The notes beneath the pieces are model-generated. The model saw only the letters and a list, made by a program, of their open reading frames with translations. It ran no database searches and was not told the origin of the DNA. Below, in pieces: positions 16,923-25,174 of a stretch of 64,000 bases of DNA. The stretch comes from Marinobacter azerbaijanicus (GTDB taxonomy: Bacteria; Pseudomonadota; Gammaproteobacteria; Pseudomonadales; Oleiphilaceae): positions 124,001 to 188,000 of the forward strand of contig NZ_JASSVS010000003.1 in assembly GCF_030250645.1 (NCBI RefSeq). The letters are read 5' to 3'. Made by a program: the position numbers and the translations under genes. Position 1 is the first letter of the stretch; every line of letters begins with the position of its first letter.

Positions 16923-17747
16923 CTAGCGCTGGCACCTGGCGCAGTACACCGTCGAGCGCTGGTTCATGCGGATTTCCTTCAACCTGTGCCCGCATTCAGG
17001 GCATGACTCCCCGGTGCGGCCATAAACCTGAAGCGATTGGGCGAAATAGCCCGGCTTGCCATCGCTGTTCACGAAGTCCCGGAGGGTAGTGCCCCCCATC
17101 AGTATGGCAGCGCTGAGGGTTTCGCGAATGGCCTCCACCAGGCGGTTATAACGGTCCAGGCTGATACGGCCGGCGGCACGGCGGGGGTGGATGCCGGCCT
17201 TGAACAGGGCTTCGTTGGCGTAGATGTTCCCCACCCCCACCACTACATGGTTATCCATAATGAACGACTTCACGGGTGTCTTTTTGCCCCGTGACAGCTG
17301 ATAGAGAAGGCGACCGCTGAACTCCGGTGCCAGGGGTTCCGGCCCCAGGCTGGCAATCAGCGGGTGCTGATCCGGGGTTTCCGACCACAGCCAGCAGCCG
17401 AACCTGCGGGGATCGTTGAAACGCAGGCGGATGCCGTTGTCCAGTTCCAGTTCCACATGGTCATGGAGCAGGGGCTCACTCTGGTCGGTGATTACCCGCA
17501 GGCTGCCCGACATGCCGAGGTGGACAATCAGCGAACCCGCCACCGTAGCTGAGCTTACGCCAATAAGCAGGTATTTTGCCCGGCGGTCCACGGTGTGGAT
17601 CACGGCGCCCTCCAGCAATTCCGCCAGGTTGTCCGGCACCGGCCAGCGCAGGCGGGCATCCCGCACGGTTACCCGGGTGATGGTGCGGTTTTCACAGTGG
17701 GGCGCGATGCCGCGTCGGGTGGTTTCTACTTCGGGTAGTTCGGGCAA
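16923..17747 (-). CDS. mutM: Formamidopyrimidine-DNA glycosylase (Fpg)
   Basis: 274 aa, the usual length. It removes 8-oxoguanine and FapyG and cleaves the abasic site. The enzyme needs Pro as residue 2 for its Schiff-base chemistry. The only start that gives [14 protein letters not shown] is a TTG at 17747, with GGAG 9 nt upstream; longer open frames starting further upstream would bury the catalytic Pro2/Glu3 and are wrong. The C-terminal zinc finger is intact (CPECG...CARCQR), as is the [16 protein letters not shown] block. Confidence 0.95.
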   Translation of the reverse strand: MPELPEVETTRRGIAPHCENRTITRVTVRDARLRWPVPDNLAELLEGAVIHTVDRRAKYLLIGVSSATVAGSLIVHLGMSGSLRVITDQSEPLLHDHVELELDNGIRLRFNDPRRFGCWLWSETPDQHPLIASLGPEPLAPEFSGRLLYQLSRGKKTPVKSFIMDNHVVVGVGNIYANEALFKAGIHPRRAAGRISLDRYNRLVEAIRETLSAAILMGGTTLRDFVNSDGKPGYFAQSLQVYGRTGESCPECGHRLKEIRMNQRSTVYCARCQR

Positions 17748-17951
17748 AAGGTTTTTCTCCGGACGTGCGGCCAGTAGCGAATAAGTGTAATCAGTAACAA
17801 ATTCCCATCCAAATGCGGTTGTTCGGGCTAACAACTGTACGCTAAAGTGACCAGATACGGTTGTTAGGCAGTACCGGATCCGTCAGGCCTCAGGCTGCCG
17901 TGGCCCTGTTATGCACTTTGCAACCTTATGATTTCGAACGAGGAAAACTCT

Positions 17952-19130
17952 ATGTGGTACAACGGTCTTCTGGACCTTTCGGTGATGCAGCTGATTCTGG
18001 TTGCGCTGGGGCTTACCCACATCACTATTATTAGCGTGACGCTCTATCTTCATCGCCATTCTGCCCACAATTCACTGGATCTGCATCCGGTGCTGGCGCA
18101 TTTTTTCCGTTTCTGGCTGTGGCTGACCACCGCGCAGAACACCAAGCAGTGGACGGCAATCCACCGTAAACATCACGCCAAGTGCGAAACTGAGGAAGAT
18201 CCTCACAGCCCGGTGGTTCTGGGCATTCGCAAGGTGCTGTTTGAGGGTGCCGAACTATACGACCAGGCCGGCACGCCGGAAACCCTTGAGCGTTATGGCC
18301 AGCGTACTCCGGAAGACTGGGTTGAGAACAAGGTGTACAGCCGTTACCGCATGCTGGGCATCCAGTTGATGGCAGTAATCGACCTGCTGCTGTTCGGTGT
18401 TCACGGTATCTGGATCTGGGCGGTCCAGATGATGTGGATTCCGGTATGGGCCGCCGGTGTGGTCAATGGTATCGGTCACTTCATGGGCTATCGCAATTTT
18501 GAATGTGCGGATAACGCCCGCAACATTTCGCCCTGGGGCATCCTGATTGGCGGTGAAGAACTGCACAACAATCATCATACCTATCCCAATTCGTCCAAGC
18601 TCTCCCGGCGCTGGTACGAAGTGGACATCGGCTGGGGTTATATCCGCCTGTTCCAGTTCTTCGGGCTGGCCAAGCCCAAGGGTTTCAAGCCGATTGCCCA
18701 TTATGTGCCCGGCAAGCAGGAAGTGGATGTGGAAACCGTGCAGGCGATTACCAACAGCCGGTTTGACATCATGCGTCAATACCGGAAGCGGGTGATGGAG
18801 CCGGTGCTGCGTCAGCAGAAGGCGCTGATGGACGAGGAGATTCGCCCCCGGTATCGCAGTCTGAAGCGTTTGCTGTCCCGTGAGGTGACGTTGATCAAGC
18901 CCAAGGAGAAGGAGCACCTGGAGACAGCGCTCGAGAGCAATGCGGTGCTGCGGCAGATTTACGAGAAGAGCAATGAGTTGCAGGCGCTATGGCGCCGTCG
19001 TGGGCTCAAGCCTCAGGAGAAGCTGCAGGCGCTGATGGAGTGGTGCCGAGAGGCGGAGGCCAGTGGTATTCGCTATCTGGAAGACTTTGCGGCGCATTTG
19101 CGGGCTTATTCGCTTCGGCCTTCTCCGTGA
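17952..19130 (+). CDS. Fatty acid desaturase (membrane delta-9 type)
   Basis: 392 aa from the ATG at 17952, which has GAGG 8 nt upstream. Several membrane segments and the three histidine boxes of membrane di-iron desaturases are seen: HRHSAH (about residues 37-42), HRKHH (about 76-80) and HNNHH (about 210-214). It belongs to the DesA-like group that desaturates acyl-lipid or acyl-CoA at delta-9 in Pseudomonas and related bacteria. The last ~120 residues form a long charged helical extension rich in Glu, Arg and Lys, which may be a partner-binding tail. Confidence 0.88.
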   Translation: MWYNGLLDLSVMQLILVALGLTHITIISVTLYLHRHSAHNSLDLHPVLAHFFRFWLWLTTAQNTKQWTAIHRKHHAKCETEEDPHSPVVLGIRKVLFEGAELYDQAGTPETLERYGQRTPEDWVENKVYSRYRMLGIQLMAVIDLLLFGVHGIWIWAVQMMWIPVWAAGVVNGIGHFMGYRNFECADNARNISPWGILIGGEELHNNHHTYPNSSKLSRRWYEVDIGWGYIRLFQFFGLAKPKGFKPIAHYVPGKQEVDVETVQAITNSRFDIMRQYRKRVMEPVLRQQKALMDEEIRPRYRSLKRLLSREVTLIKPKEKEHLETALESNAVLRQIYEKSNELQALWRRRGLKPQEKLQALMEWCREAEASGIRYLEDFAAHLRAYSLRPSP

Positions 19131-19161
19131 TCGACCTTTTAGCCTGATGGTTCAGGTGTCT

Positions 19162-19253
19162 GGTCCCGAGGCGGGGTGCCTTTTCTTCTGGGAAAAGAAC
19201 TCGCTTCGCTCAGACACCTTTTCCCGGCAGAAAAGGCACCCCACCCCGAGACC
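19162..19253. repeat. Long intergenic hairpin, family 2, copy A
   Basis: 92-bp hairpin between convergent desaturase and rsmD genes. The inner stem pairs CCTTTTCT with AGAAAAGG and GGGAAAA with TTTTCCC, around a ~22-nt loop containing CTCGCTTCGCTCAGACACC. The inner part is shared with the copy at 33590-33681. The 19-nt outer arm (19162-19180 with 19235-19253) is unrelated to that copy's arm but pairs with itself. Its three mismatches are all A/C on the plus strand, so on minus-strand RNA every one becomes a G-U pair. It lies 35 nt past the rsmD stop and may form its mRNA 3' end. Confidence 0.85.
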
Positions 19254-19288
19254 GATTTTACCATTGTGGAATCGCTGTTGCGGTTTCT

Positions 19289-19891
19289 TCAGGTGGGTTC
19301 TGATTCTCCCACTCTAAACAGGCAGTAGGTTACCTGGCCTGCTGTTTTTTGTCGGTGCAGTGCCCAGTTGGCCGGCGCCGTGGGTGTCGGCATTTCGCTT
19401 TCGTGTTCCACGTAGATCCAGCTTCCCGGTTTTATCCAGCCATTATCCGCAATCAGCGGGAACAGTTTTTCCAGCCAGCCCTGTCTGAATGGCGGGTCCA
19501 TGAACAGGATGTCGAACGGCTTGGCCGGTCTCTGGGACAGGTAGGTGTCGACGTTCTGGCACGTCACTTCTCCGTTATCTGATTTCAATAGTCGCAGGTT
19601 GTTGCGCAGGGCCTGGGCCAGTTCAGCAGTGTGGTCGACGAAGACGGTTGTGCCGGCGCCGCGGGAGAGGGCTTCGAGACCGAGGGCGCCGGAGCCGGCG
19701 AATAGGTCGAGGCAGCGGCTGCCGGCGAGGTGGAACGAAAGCCAGTTGAACAGGGTTTCGCGGGTGCGCGCCGGTGTGGGGCGTACTCCGCCTGCTTCGG
19801 GAAAACGCAGTTTGCGGCTGCGCCAGTCGCCGCCAATGATGCGGAGTTCGCCGCCACTGGTTGTTGGCCTGGGTTTCTGGTTGCGCGCCAT
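19289..19891 (-). CDS. rsmD: 16S rRNA (guanine(966)-N(2))-methyltransferase
   Basis: 200 aa Rossmann-fold methyltransferase. It has the RsmD N-terminal block GGDWRSRKLRFPE with PTPARTRETLFNWL, the SAM motif LDLFAGSGALGLEALSRGA, and the catalytic FMDPPF. RsmD methylates G966 of 16S rRNA. It is divergent from ftsY, as in many gammaproteobacteria, with ~160 nt between the starts. Its 3' side runs into hairpin copy A. Confidence 0.94.
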   Translation of the reverse strand: MARNQKPRPTTSGGELRIIGGDWRSRKLRFPEAGGVRPTPARTRETLFNWLSFHLAGSRCLDLFAGSGALGLEALSRGAGTTVFVDHTAELAQALRNNLRLLKSDNGEVTCQNVDTYLSQRPAKPFDILFMDPPFRQGWLEKLFPLIADNGWIKPGSWIYVEHESEMPTPTAPANWALHRQKTAGQVTYCLFRVGESEPT

Positions 19892-20052
19892 TCTGGAGAA
19901 GGCCTCTTGGTCGCTGTTTTTGTGCGCCTGGGGATGCAGGTGGCGACATGATACGAAGGTTTATCCGGTGAGTCACCTGCGGTCATCACTTAGGGCAGTC
20001 AGTCTGCTAGAATACCGTCTTTCTTTTGCCCCTCGAATCGATAACCAATGGT

Positions 20053-21264
20053 ATGACTATGACGGCAGAGTGGATTGATATCGGCCTTCTGGCCCTTCTT
20101 GTCCTTGTCTTTATTCTGGATGTGGCGGCCAACCGTCGACGTGTCCCCCGGCCAAAGCCAGTACCCCAAAAAAAACCGGAAGTGCCGGAAGGCACGGCGC
20201 CCAAGGCTGGCCCGGATAAGGAAGCAGAGGCTGGTGGTGCCCAGGCCGCCGAAGCGCCGGTTGCTGCCGAAGCCCCGGTGGAAAAGCCGGCCGCGCCTGA
20301 GCTGGCTCCAGAGCCAGAACCCGAAGCGCCCGAGGTCAGCGTTTTCGAGCGCATTCGCAAGGGGCTGGGTAAAACCCGCGCCAATCTCACCGGTGGTTTT
20401 GCCGATCTGTTCTCCCTTGGCAAGAAGGTCGACGAGGACCTGCTGGAGGAAATCGAGACCACGTTGCTCATGGCCGATGTGGGCGTTACCGCTACTTCGG
20501 AAATTATCGAATCGCTGACCCAGAAGCTGGAGCGCAACCAGCTCAAGGATGGCGAAGCTCTGCGCAAGGCCCTGCGGGACGAGCTCCACGGTCTGCTGGC
20601 GGATGTCACCAAACCCCTGGAAATCGACACTGCCACCAAGCCTTACGTGATCCTGATGGTGGGCGTGAACGGCGTGGGCAAAACCACGACCATCGGCAAG
20701 CTCACCAAGTTGTTCCAGCGCGACGGCAAGTCGGTGATGCTGGCTGCGGGGGATACCTTCCGGGCGGCTGCGGTTGAACAGTTGCAGGTGTGGGGTGAGC
20801 GCAACAATGTGCCTGTGGTGGCCCAGCATAGCGGTGCCGACAGTGCGTCGGTGATTTTCGATGCGGTCCAGTCAGCCCAGTCCCGCGGGGTGGACGTGGT
20901 GATCGCTGATACCGCCGGTCGCCTGCAGAACAAAGATAACCTGATGAGCGAGCTGGAAAAGGTGGTGAGGGTTATAAAGAAACTGGACGACACCGCACCC
21001 CATGAAGTCATGCTGGTGCTGGACGCCGGCACGGGCCAGAATGCCCTGAGTCAGGCCCAGGTGTTCCAGCAGGCGGTAGGTGTCAGCGGTATTACCCTGA
21101 CCAAGCTGGATGGCACTGCCAAGGGTGGTATTGTATTCGCCATCGCGCGGCAGTTGCAGCTCCCTATCCGCTACATTGGCGTGGGTGAGCAGGTGGACGA
21201 TCTGCGCAGCTTCGATGCCCGCACCTTTGTGGATGCGTTGTTTGACGAAAGCCCGGAGAAGTAA
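20053..21264 (+). CDS. ftsY: Signal recognition particle receptor FtsY
   Basis: 403 aa. The N terminus carries a hydrophobic segment (about residues 6-23, IGLLALLVLVFILDV) followed by NRRR and a ~90-residue Pro/Ala/Glu-rich linker. The NG domain of SRP GTPases fills the rest: P-loop VNGVGKTTTIGKL, DTAGRLQNKDNL, TKLDGTAKGG. FtsY docks SRP-ribosome complexes to the membrane. Two adjacent in-frame ATGs (20053, 20059) are possible starts and neither has a strong ribosome site. The gene is 6 nt from ftsE. Confidence 0.95.
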   Translation: MTMTAEWIDIGLLALLVLVFILDVAANRRRVPRPKPVPQKKPEVPEGTAPKAGPDKEAEAGGAQAAEAPVAAEAPVEKPAAPELAPEPEPEAPEVSVFERIRKGLGKTRANLTGGFADLFSLGKKVDEDLLEEIETTLLMADVGVTATSEIIESLTQKLERNQLKDGEALRKALRDELHGLLADVTKPLEIDTATKPYVILMVGVNGVGKTTTIGKLTKLFQRDGKSVMLAAGDTFRAAAVEQLQVWGERNNVPVVAQHSGADSASVIFDAVQSAQSRGVDVVIADTAGRLQNKDNLMSELEKVVRVIKKLDDTAPHEVMLVLDAGTGQNALSQAQVFQQAVGVSGITLTKLDGTAKGGIVFAIARQLQLPIRYIGVGEQVDDLRSFDARTFVDALFDESPEK

Positions 21265-21270
21265 CCCTCG

Positions 21271-21954
21271 ATGATTGAGTTCCGCCAGGTCACCAAACGT
21301 TATGACAGCGACCATACCGCGCTGCGCCAGGTCAATTTTGGCCTGGAAAGGGGTGAGCTGGCGTTTCTGACCGGTCACTCCGGTGCTGGTAAAAGCACCC
21401 TGCTGAAACTGATCATGGTAATGGAGCGCCCCAGTGCCGGCGAAGTGGTCGTGGGTGGGCAGGTGCTCAATAGCCTGCCGCGGCGGCAGGTGCCCTACAT
21501 CCGCCGCCATATTGGTGTGGTGTTCCAGAACCACCAGTTGCTGTTTGACCGCACAGTGTTCGACAACGTCGCCATGCCTCTGGAGGTGATGGGCACTCCC
21601 GCCCGGGATATCGGCCGCCGCGTACGGGCCGCCCTGGACAAAGTGGGGTTGTTGAACAAGGAAAAGATGAACCCGATGCAGCTTTCCGGTGGTGAGCAGC
21701 AGCGGGTGGGCATCGCCCGTGCCGTTGTCAACAAGCCGCCGGTACTGCTGGCCGACGAGCCCACCGGTAATCTGGACCCGGAGCTGTCGGCCGATATCAT
21801 GCGGCTGTTTACTGACTTCAGCCAGGTGGGCGTTACCGTGCTGATCGCCACCCACGATATTGCGTTGATCAATGATCTCGGCCGCCGCACGCTTACACTC
21901 GATCATGGCCGGCTGGTGTCGGGCGTTGGTGCGGGCGGAGGCAGGAATGGCTAA
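21271..21954 (+). CDS. ftsE: Cell division ATP-binding protein FtsE
   Basis: 227 aa ABC ATPase. Walker A is GHSGAGKSTLLK, the signature is LSGGEQQRVGIA, and Walker B with the D-loop is LLADEPTGNLD; the conserved histidine is in IATHD. With FtsX it couples ATP hydrolysis to peptidoglycan hydrolase activation at the septum. The start of ftsX overlaps its last codons. Confidence 0.97.
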   Translation: MIEFRQVTKRYDSDHTALRQVNFGLERGELAFLTGHSGAGKSTLLKLIMVMERPSAGEVVVGGQVLNSLPRRQVPYIRRHIGVVFQNHQLLFDRTVFDNVAMPLEVMGTPARDIGRRVRAALDKVGLLNKEKMNPMQLSGGEQQRVGIARAVVNKPPVLLADEPTGNLDPELSADIMRLFTDFSQVGVTVLIATHDIALINDLGRRTLTLDHGRLVSGVGAGGGRNG

Positions 21955-22945
21955 CGATCCCCGCAAGCCACAGAGTCGTGGCGCAAGAAGTGCTCGTTCC
22001 CCCTGGCGCGAACAGGCCGAGAGTTACCTGAACCACCACCGCAAGGTGGCCCGCGACAGCGCCCGGCGTCTATGGCTCTCCCCGATTGCCAGCATGATGA
22101 CCTGGACAGTCATGGGCGTTGCACTGGCGTTACCGGTTGCCCTGATGCTGTTGCTGGCAAGCCTGGAAGGGGTCAGCGCTGGCTGGGAAAGCTCAGCACG
22201 GGTAACCGCCTATTTGAGTGATTCGGTCTCTATTGAGGAGGCGCGGGCGCTGGAGGCCGAGGTGGCCGACGACAGCCGCGTGGCAGAGGTGGAGCTGATT
22301 GACCGGGATGCGGCACTGGCTGAATTCCGCGCTTCATCCGGCCTTGAGGACGCCCTGGATTACCTGAATGAGAATCCCCTTCCTCACACCCTGCTGGTCA
22401 CGCCCAGTGAGAGCTCCCGCACTGCCGATGGGGTGGAGATGCTGCTGACTGTCATTGAAGGGCTGGACGGTGTTGAACGGGTGCAGGTGGACCTGGGCTG
22501 GTTGCAGCGTCTGAATGCCATGACAGATCTTTTGGGCCGCGCTGTCTGGGCGTTGGCTATTCTGCTGGCGGCGGCCGTCGTGCTGGTGATTGGCAATACC
22601 GTGCGCCTGGCCATTGAGAGCCGCCGGGACGAGATTCTGGTCGCCAAGCTGGTGGGTGGTACCGATGCCTTTGTGCGCCGCCCCTTTCTCTACACTGGGG
22701 CCTGGTTCGGGCTCGGGGGTGGAGTGGTGGCCTGGATACTGTTGCAGCTGTCGCTCTGGTGGCTCAGCGGCCCAGTGGAGCGGCTCGCCGGGCTTTATCG
22801 CAGTGAGTTCTCTCTTAACGGGTTGAGTTTCGACGGTGCGCTGGCGTTGATAATTGCCGCCATGCTGTTAGGCTGGTTAGGTGCGTGGGTTGCTGTAAAG
22901 CGCCATCTTGATGACATCGAGCCTGGAGAAATCACCGGCGGGTGA
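21947..22945 (+). CDS. ftsX: Cell division protein FtsX
   Basis: 332 aa from the ATG at 21947 (GGAGG 5 nt upstream), overlapping the ftsE stop by 8 nt. After a basic N terminus comes membrane segment 1 (about residues 45-70), then a ~125-residue periplasmic loop, then three further segments, the standard FtsX plan. The periplasmic loop recruits the EnvC or other hydrolase-activating partner. The cytoplasmic IESRRDEILVAKLVGGTDAF block, typical of MacB/FtsX-type permeases, is intact. Confidence 0.95.
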   Translation: MANDPRKPQSRGARSARSPWREQAESYLNHHRKVARDSARRLWLSPIASMMTWTVMGVALALPVALMLLLASLEGVSAGWESSARVTAYLSDSVSIEEARALEAEVADDSRVAEVELIDRDAALAEFRASSGLEDALDYLNENPLPHTLLVTPSESSRTADGVEMLLTVIEGLDGVERVQVDLGWLQRLNAMTDLLGRAVWALAILLAAAVVLVIGNTVRLAIESRRDEILVAKLVGGTDAFVRRPFLYTGAWFGLGGGVVAWILLQLSLWWLSGPVERLAGLYRSEFSLNGLSFDGALALIIAAMLLGWLGAWVAVKRHLDDIEPGEITGG

Positions 22946-23065
22946 TCCTCCATATCGGTAATACCGTATTGAAAATATTACGTGTTTTGGCGTAGCGTTA
23001 AAGTAAGTAGAGAAATTAATTGGGTTCCCAGCTTGTTGATTTAAAACGTTTTAGTGGGAATTTTG

Positions 23066-23093
23066 GGAACTTTTAGAGTGCTTGGCGATCAAT
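23066..23093 (+). promoter_or_regulatory. Candidate sigma-E promoter upstream of rpoH
   Basis: GGAACTT (23066-23072), a 16-nt spacer and TCAAT (23089-23093) match the extracytoplasmic-stress sigma-E pattern (GGAACTT with a TCTGA-like -10) and lie 48 nt before the rpoH start. E. coli rpoH also has a sigma-E promoter. Confidence 0.5.
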
Positions 23094-23140
23094 GTTCCGA
23101 TCAGCGTATTTATTTGGTCGTCATGTAGGGAGGATAAAGT

Positions 23141-24010
23141 ATGGGTACGAATCTACAGGTCATCGACAGACTGGTTCCGGGCGCCAACCTGGAGTCCTAT
23201 ATCCAGGCGGCCAGCCGTATTCCGGTTCTCTCTGTTGAGGAAGAGCGCAACCTTGCGGAGCGTTTGCACTACGAAGGCGATGTGGACGCTGCCCGTGAGC
23301 TGGTTCTTTCGCATCTGCGGTTCGTGATCCATATTGCCCGCAGTTATGCCGGATACGGCCTGTCACAGTCCGACCTGATCCAGGAAGGCAACGTGGGTTT
23401 AATGAAGGCCGTCAAGCGCTTCAATCCGGAATATGGCGTGCGGCTGGTGTCTTTTGCGGTGCACTGGATCAAGGCCGAGATACACGAGTTTATTCTGCGC
23501 AACTGGCGTATCGTCAAGGTGGCTACCACCAAGGCGCAGCGCAAGCTGTTCTTTAATCTGCGCAGTCAGAAGAAGCGTCTGGCCTGGTTGAGCCACGACG
23601 AGGTGAAGGCCGTGGCCAGTGACCTGGGTGTTGAGCCCAAGGTCGTTCGGGAGATGGAAGGTCGTCTGGCCTCTCACGATACGGCTTTTGATGGACCCCA
23701 GGACGACGATGACGATAATGCCTATCAGGCGCCGGCGTATTATCTGGAAGATCATCGCAGTAATCCGGCTACCCAGCTTGAGCAGTCGGACTGGACGGAT
23801 GATTCCAACAGCCGGCTGATGGCCGCGATGGAACTGCTGGATGAGCGCAGTCAGGACATTCTGCGTGAGCGTTGGTTGTCCGATGGCAAGTCTACGCTGC
23901 ATGAACTGGCGGATCGTTATGGCGTGTCTGCAGAGCGTATTCGCCAGCTTGAGAAGAATGCCATGAAGAAGATTCGTGCGCAGATGACAACGGAAGAAGC
24001 GGCCGCATAA
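23141..24010 (+). CDS. rpoH: RNA polymerase heat-shock sigma factor (sigma-32)
   Basis: 289 aa. Region 2 includes [35 protein letters not shown] and the -10 recognition block [10 protein letters not shown]. The RpoH box QRKLFFNLR is present. Region 4.2 ends with [17 protein letters not shown]. It directs transcription of chaperone and protease genes. It has a GGGAGG ribosome site and its own terminator. The location immediately after ftsYEX is the usual gammaproteobacterial order, but the ~195-nt AT-rich gap suggests independent promoters. Confidence 0.97.
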   Translation: MGTNLQVIDRLVPGANLESYIQAASRIPVLSVEEERNLAERLHYEGDVDAARELVLSHLRFVIHIARSYAGYGLSQSDLIQEGNVGLMKAVKRFNPEYGVRLVSFAVHWIKAEIHEFILRNWRIVKVATTKAQRKLFFNLRSQKKRLAWLSHDEVKAVASDLGVEPKVVREMEGRLASHDTAFDGPQDDDDDNAYQAPAYYLEDHRSNPATQLEQSDWTDDSNSRLMAAMELLDERSQDILRERWLSDGKSTLHELADRYGVSAERIRQLEKNAMKKIRAQMTTEEAAA

Positions 24011-24035
24011 GCCAGAGACAATTCCATGGTTGTTG

Positions 24036-24075
24036 AAACGCCACCATCCTTTGCGGGGTTGGTGGCGTTTTTGTT
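24036..24075 (+). terminator. Intrinsic terminator of rpoH
   Basis: 10-bp perfect stem AAACGCCACC/GGTGGCGTTT with a 15-nt loop and a downstream TTGTTTG tract, 26 nt after the rpoH stop. It lies before hairpin copy B and is separate from it. Confidence 0.85.
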
Positions 24076-24117
24076 TGTATAATCGAAGTCTATGAGTTAA
24101 CTCAAACCTTGGGGGCT

Positions 24118-24226
24118 GAAGTGGGTGGGCAGGCTGTCCCAAAACACGCTGTGAATACGTCCGTGTACGCTCGGCTCCGCCATCCATGGCTCCGCACGGT
24201 TTTGGGACAGCCTGCCCACCCACTTC
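24118..24226. repeat. Long intergenic hairpin, family 1, copy B
   Basis: Two perfectly complementary 28-bp arms (24118-24145 and 24199-24226) enclose a 53-nt core. Read on the minus strand, the core contains GTGCGGAGCCATGGATGGCG and GTATTCACAGCGTG, shared with copies at 33471 and 43183. Arm sequence is specific to this locus except near the core, where CCAAAAC/GTTTTGG is partly shared. It lies between the rpoH terminator and the start of the dehydrogenase gene at 24257, leaving only 30 nt for that gene's leader. No direct target repeats or open frames of note were seen. Confidence 0.9.
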
Positions 24227-24256
24227 TCCAGCATTGGCAATAGGGATCCAGAAAGT

Positions 24257-25171
24257 ATGACCTCACACCATCTTCGTATAGCTTTCCTTGGCATTGGCCT
24301 GATGGGTACTCCCATGGTTCGGAATCTTCTGAACGCGGGTTATCCAATGACGTTGTGGAACCGCACCGCGAGCAAGTGTGAGCCTTTTAAAGACGAGGCG
24401 ACCATTGCCGATTCTCCGAAGAATGCGGTCCGTGACGCTGATGTGGTGATTACCATGCTGGAAAACGGCGATGTGGTGGATGACGTGATGGTGGCACAAG
24501 GTGGTATTGCGTCACTCAAAGCGGGGGCGGTCTATCTTGATATGAGTTCGGTTCAGCCGTCGCTGGCCCGGCGCCATGCGGAACTGGCCCGGAAGCAGGG
24601 TGCCGGGTATGTGGACGCGCCGGTGTCGGGTGGAACGGTCGGTGCGGAGCGGGCTGCGCTGAGCATTATGGCCGGGGGCTCTGAGGCGGACATTGAGCGG
24701 GTGCGGCCGGTGTTCGAGGCCTTGGGCAAATGTACTCCCATTGGTCCCGTCGGTGCCGGGCAACTGGCCAAGCTGGCCAATCAGGCGATTGTGGGGATTA
24801 CCATTGGTGCGGTTTCCGAGGCGTTGCTGCTGGCGGCGAAGGGTGGTGCTGATCCGGCCGCGGTGCGAGAGGCGTTGATGGGTGGTTTTGCCGGTAGTCG
24901 GATTCTGGAGTTGCACGGTCAGCGTATGATCGACCGGGATTTCTCTCCCGGTGCTCCGGCCCGGATTCAGCTCAAGGATCTGCGTATGATTCTGGATGAG
25001 GCCCGTTCGGAGGGTCTGACCCTGCCGTTGTCGCAGCAGGTGCATAATGAATACCAGAGCCTGGTGGCCAACGGGCACAGTGATGTAGACCATAGTGGCC
25101 TGTTGCTGGAGCTGGAACATCTCAATGGTGCCCTTCTGGGCCCTTCACCAGCCATCAGACGCAAAGGGTAA
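24257..25171 (+). CDS. NAD(P)-dependent beta-hydroxyacid dehydrogenase (tartronate semialdehyde reductase-like)
   Basis: 304 aa. It has the N-terminal Rossmann motif FLGIGLMGTPMVRNLL, the substrate motif VDAPVSGGTVGAERAAL and the catalytic-lysine block AKLANQAIVG of the 3-hydroxyisobutyrate dehydrogenase family. It is followed after 3 nt by a hydroxypyruvate isomerase gene. This pair usually serves glyoxylate/glycolate use, where tartronate semialdehyde is reduced to glycerate, so GlxR/GarR-like activity is likely. No glyoxylate carboligase gene is in the window, so the pathway assignment is an inference. Confidence 0.87.
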   Translation: MTSHHLRIAFLGIGLMGTPMVRNLLNAGYPMTLWNRTASKCEPFKDEATIADSPKNAVRDADVVITMLENGDVVDDVMVAQGGIASLKAGAVYLDMSSVQPSLARRHAELARKQGAGYVDAPVSGGTVGAERAALSIMAGGSEADIERVRPVFEALGKCTPIGPVGAGQLAKLANQAIVGITIGAVSEALLLAAKGGADPAAVREALMGGFAGSRILELHGQRMIDRDFSPGAPARIQLKDLRMILDEARSEGLTLPLSQQVHNEYQSLVANGHSDVDHSGLLLELEHLNGALLGPSPAIRRKG

Positions 25172-25174
25172 TTC

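Noticed and set aside
24118..24226. Copy B as the rpoH terminator
   Set aside because: A separate standard terminator with a T tract is at 24036-24075, and copy B has no T run after its stem.
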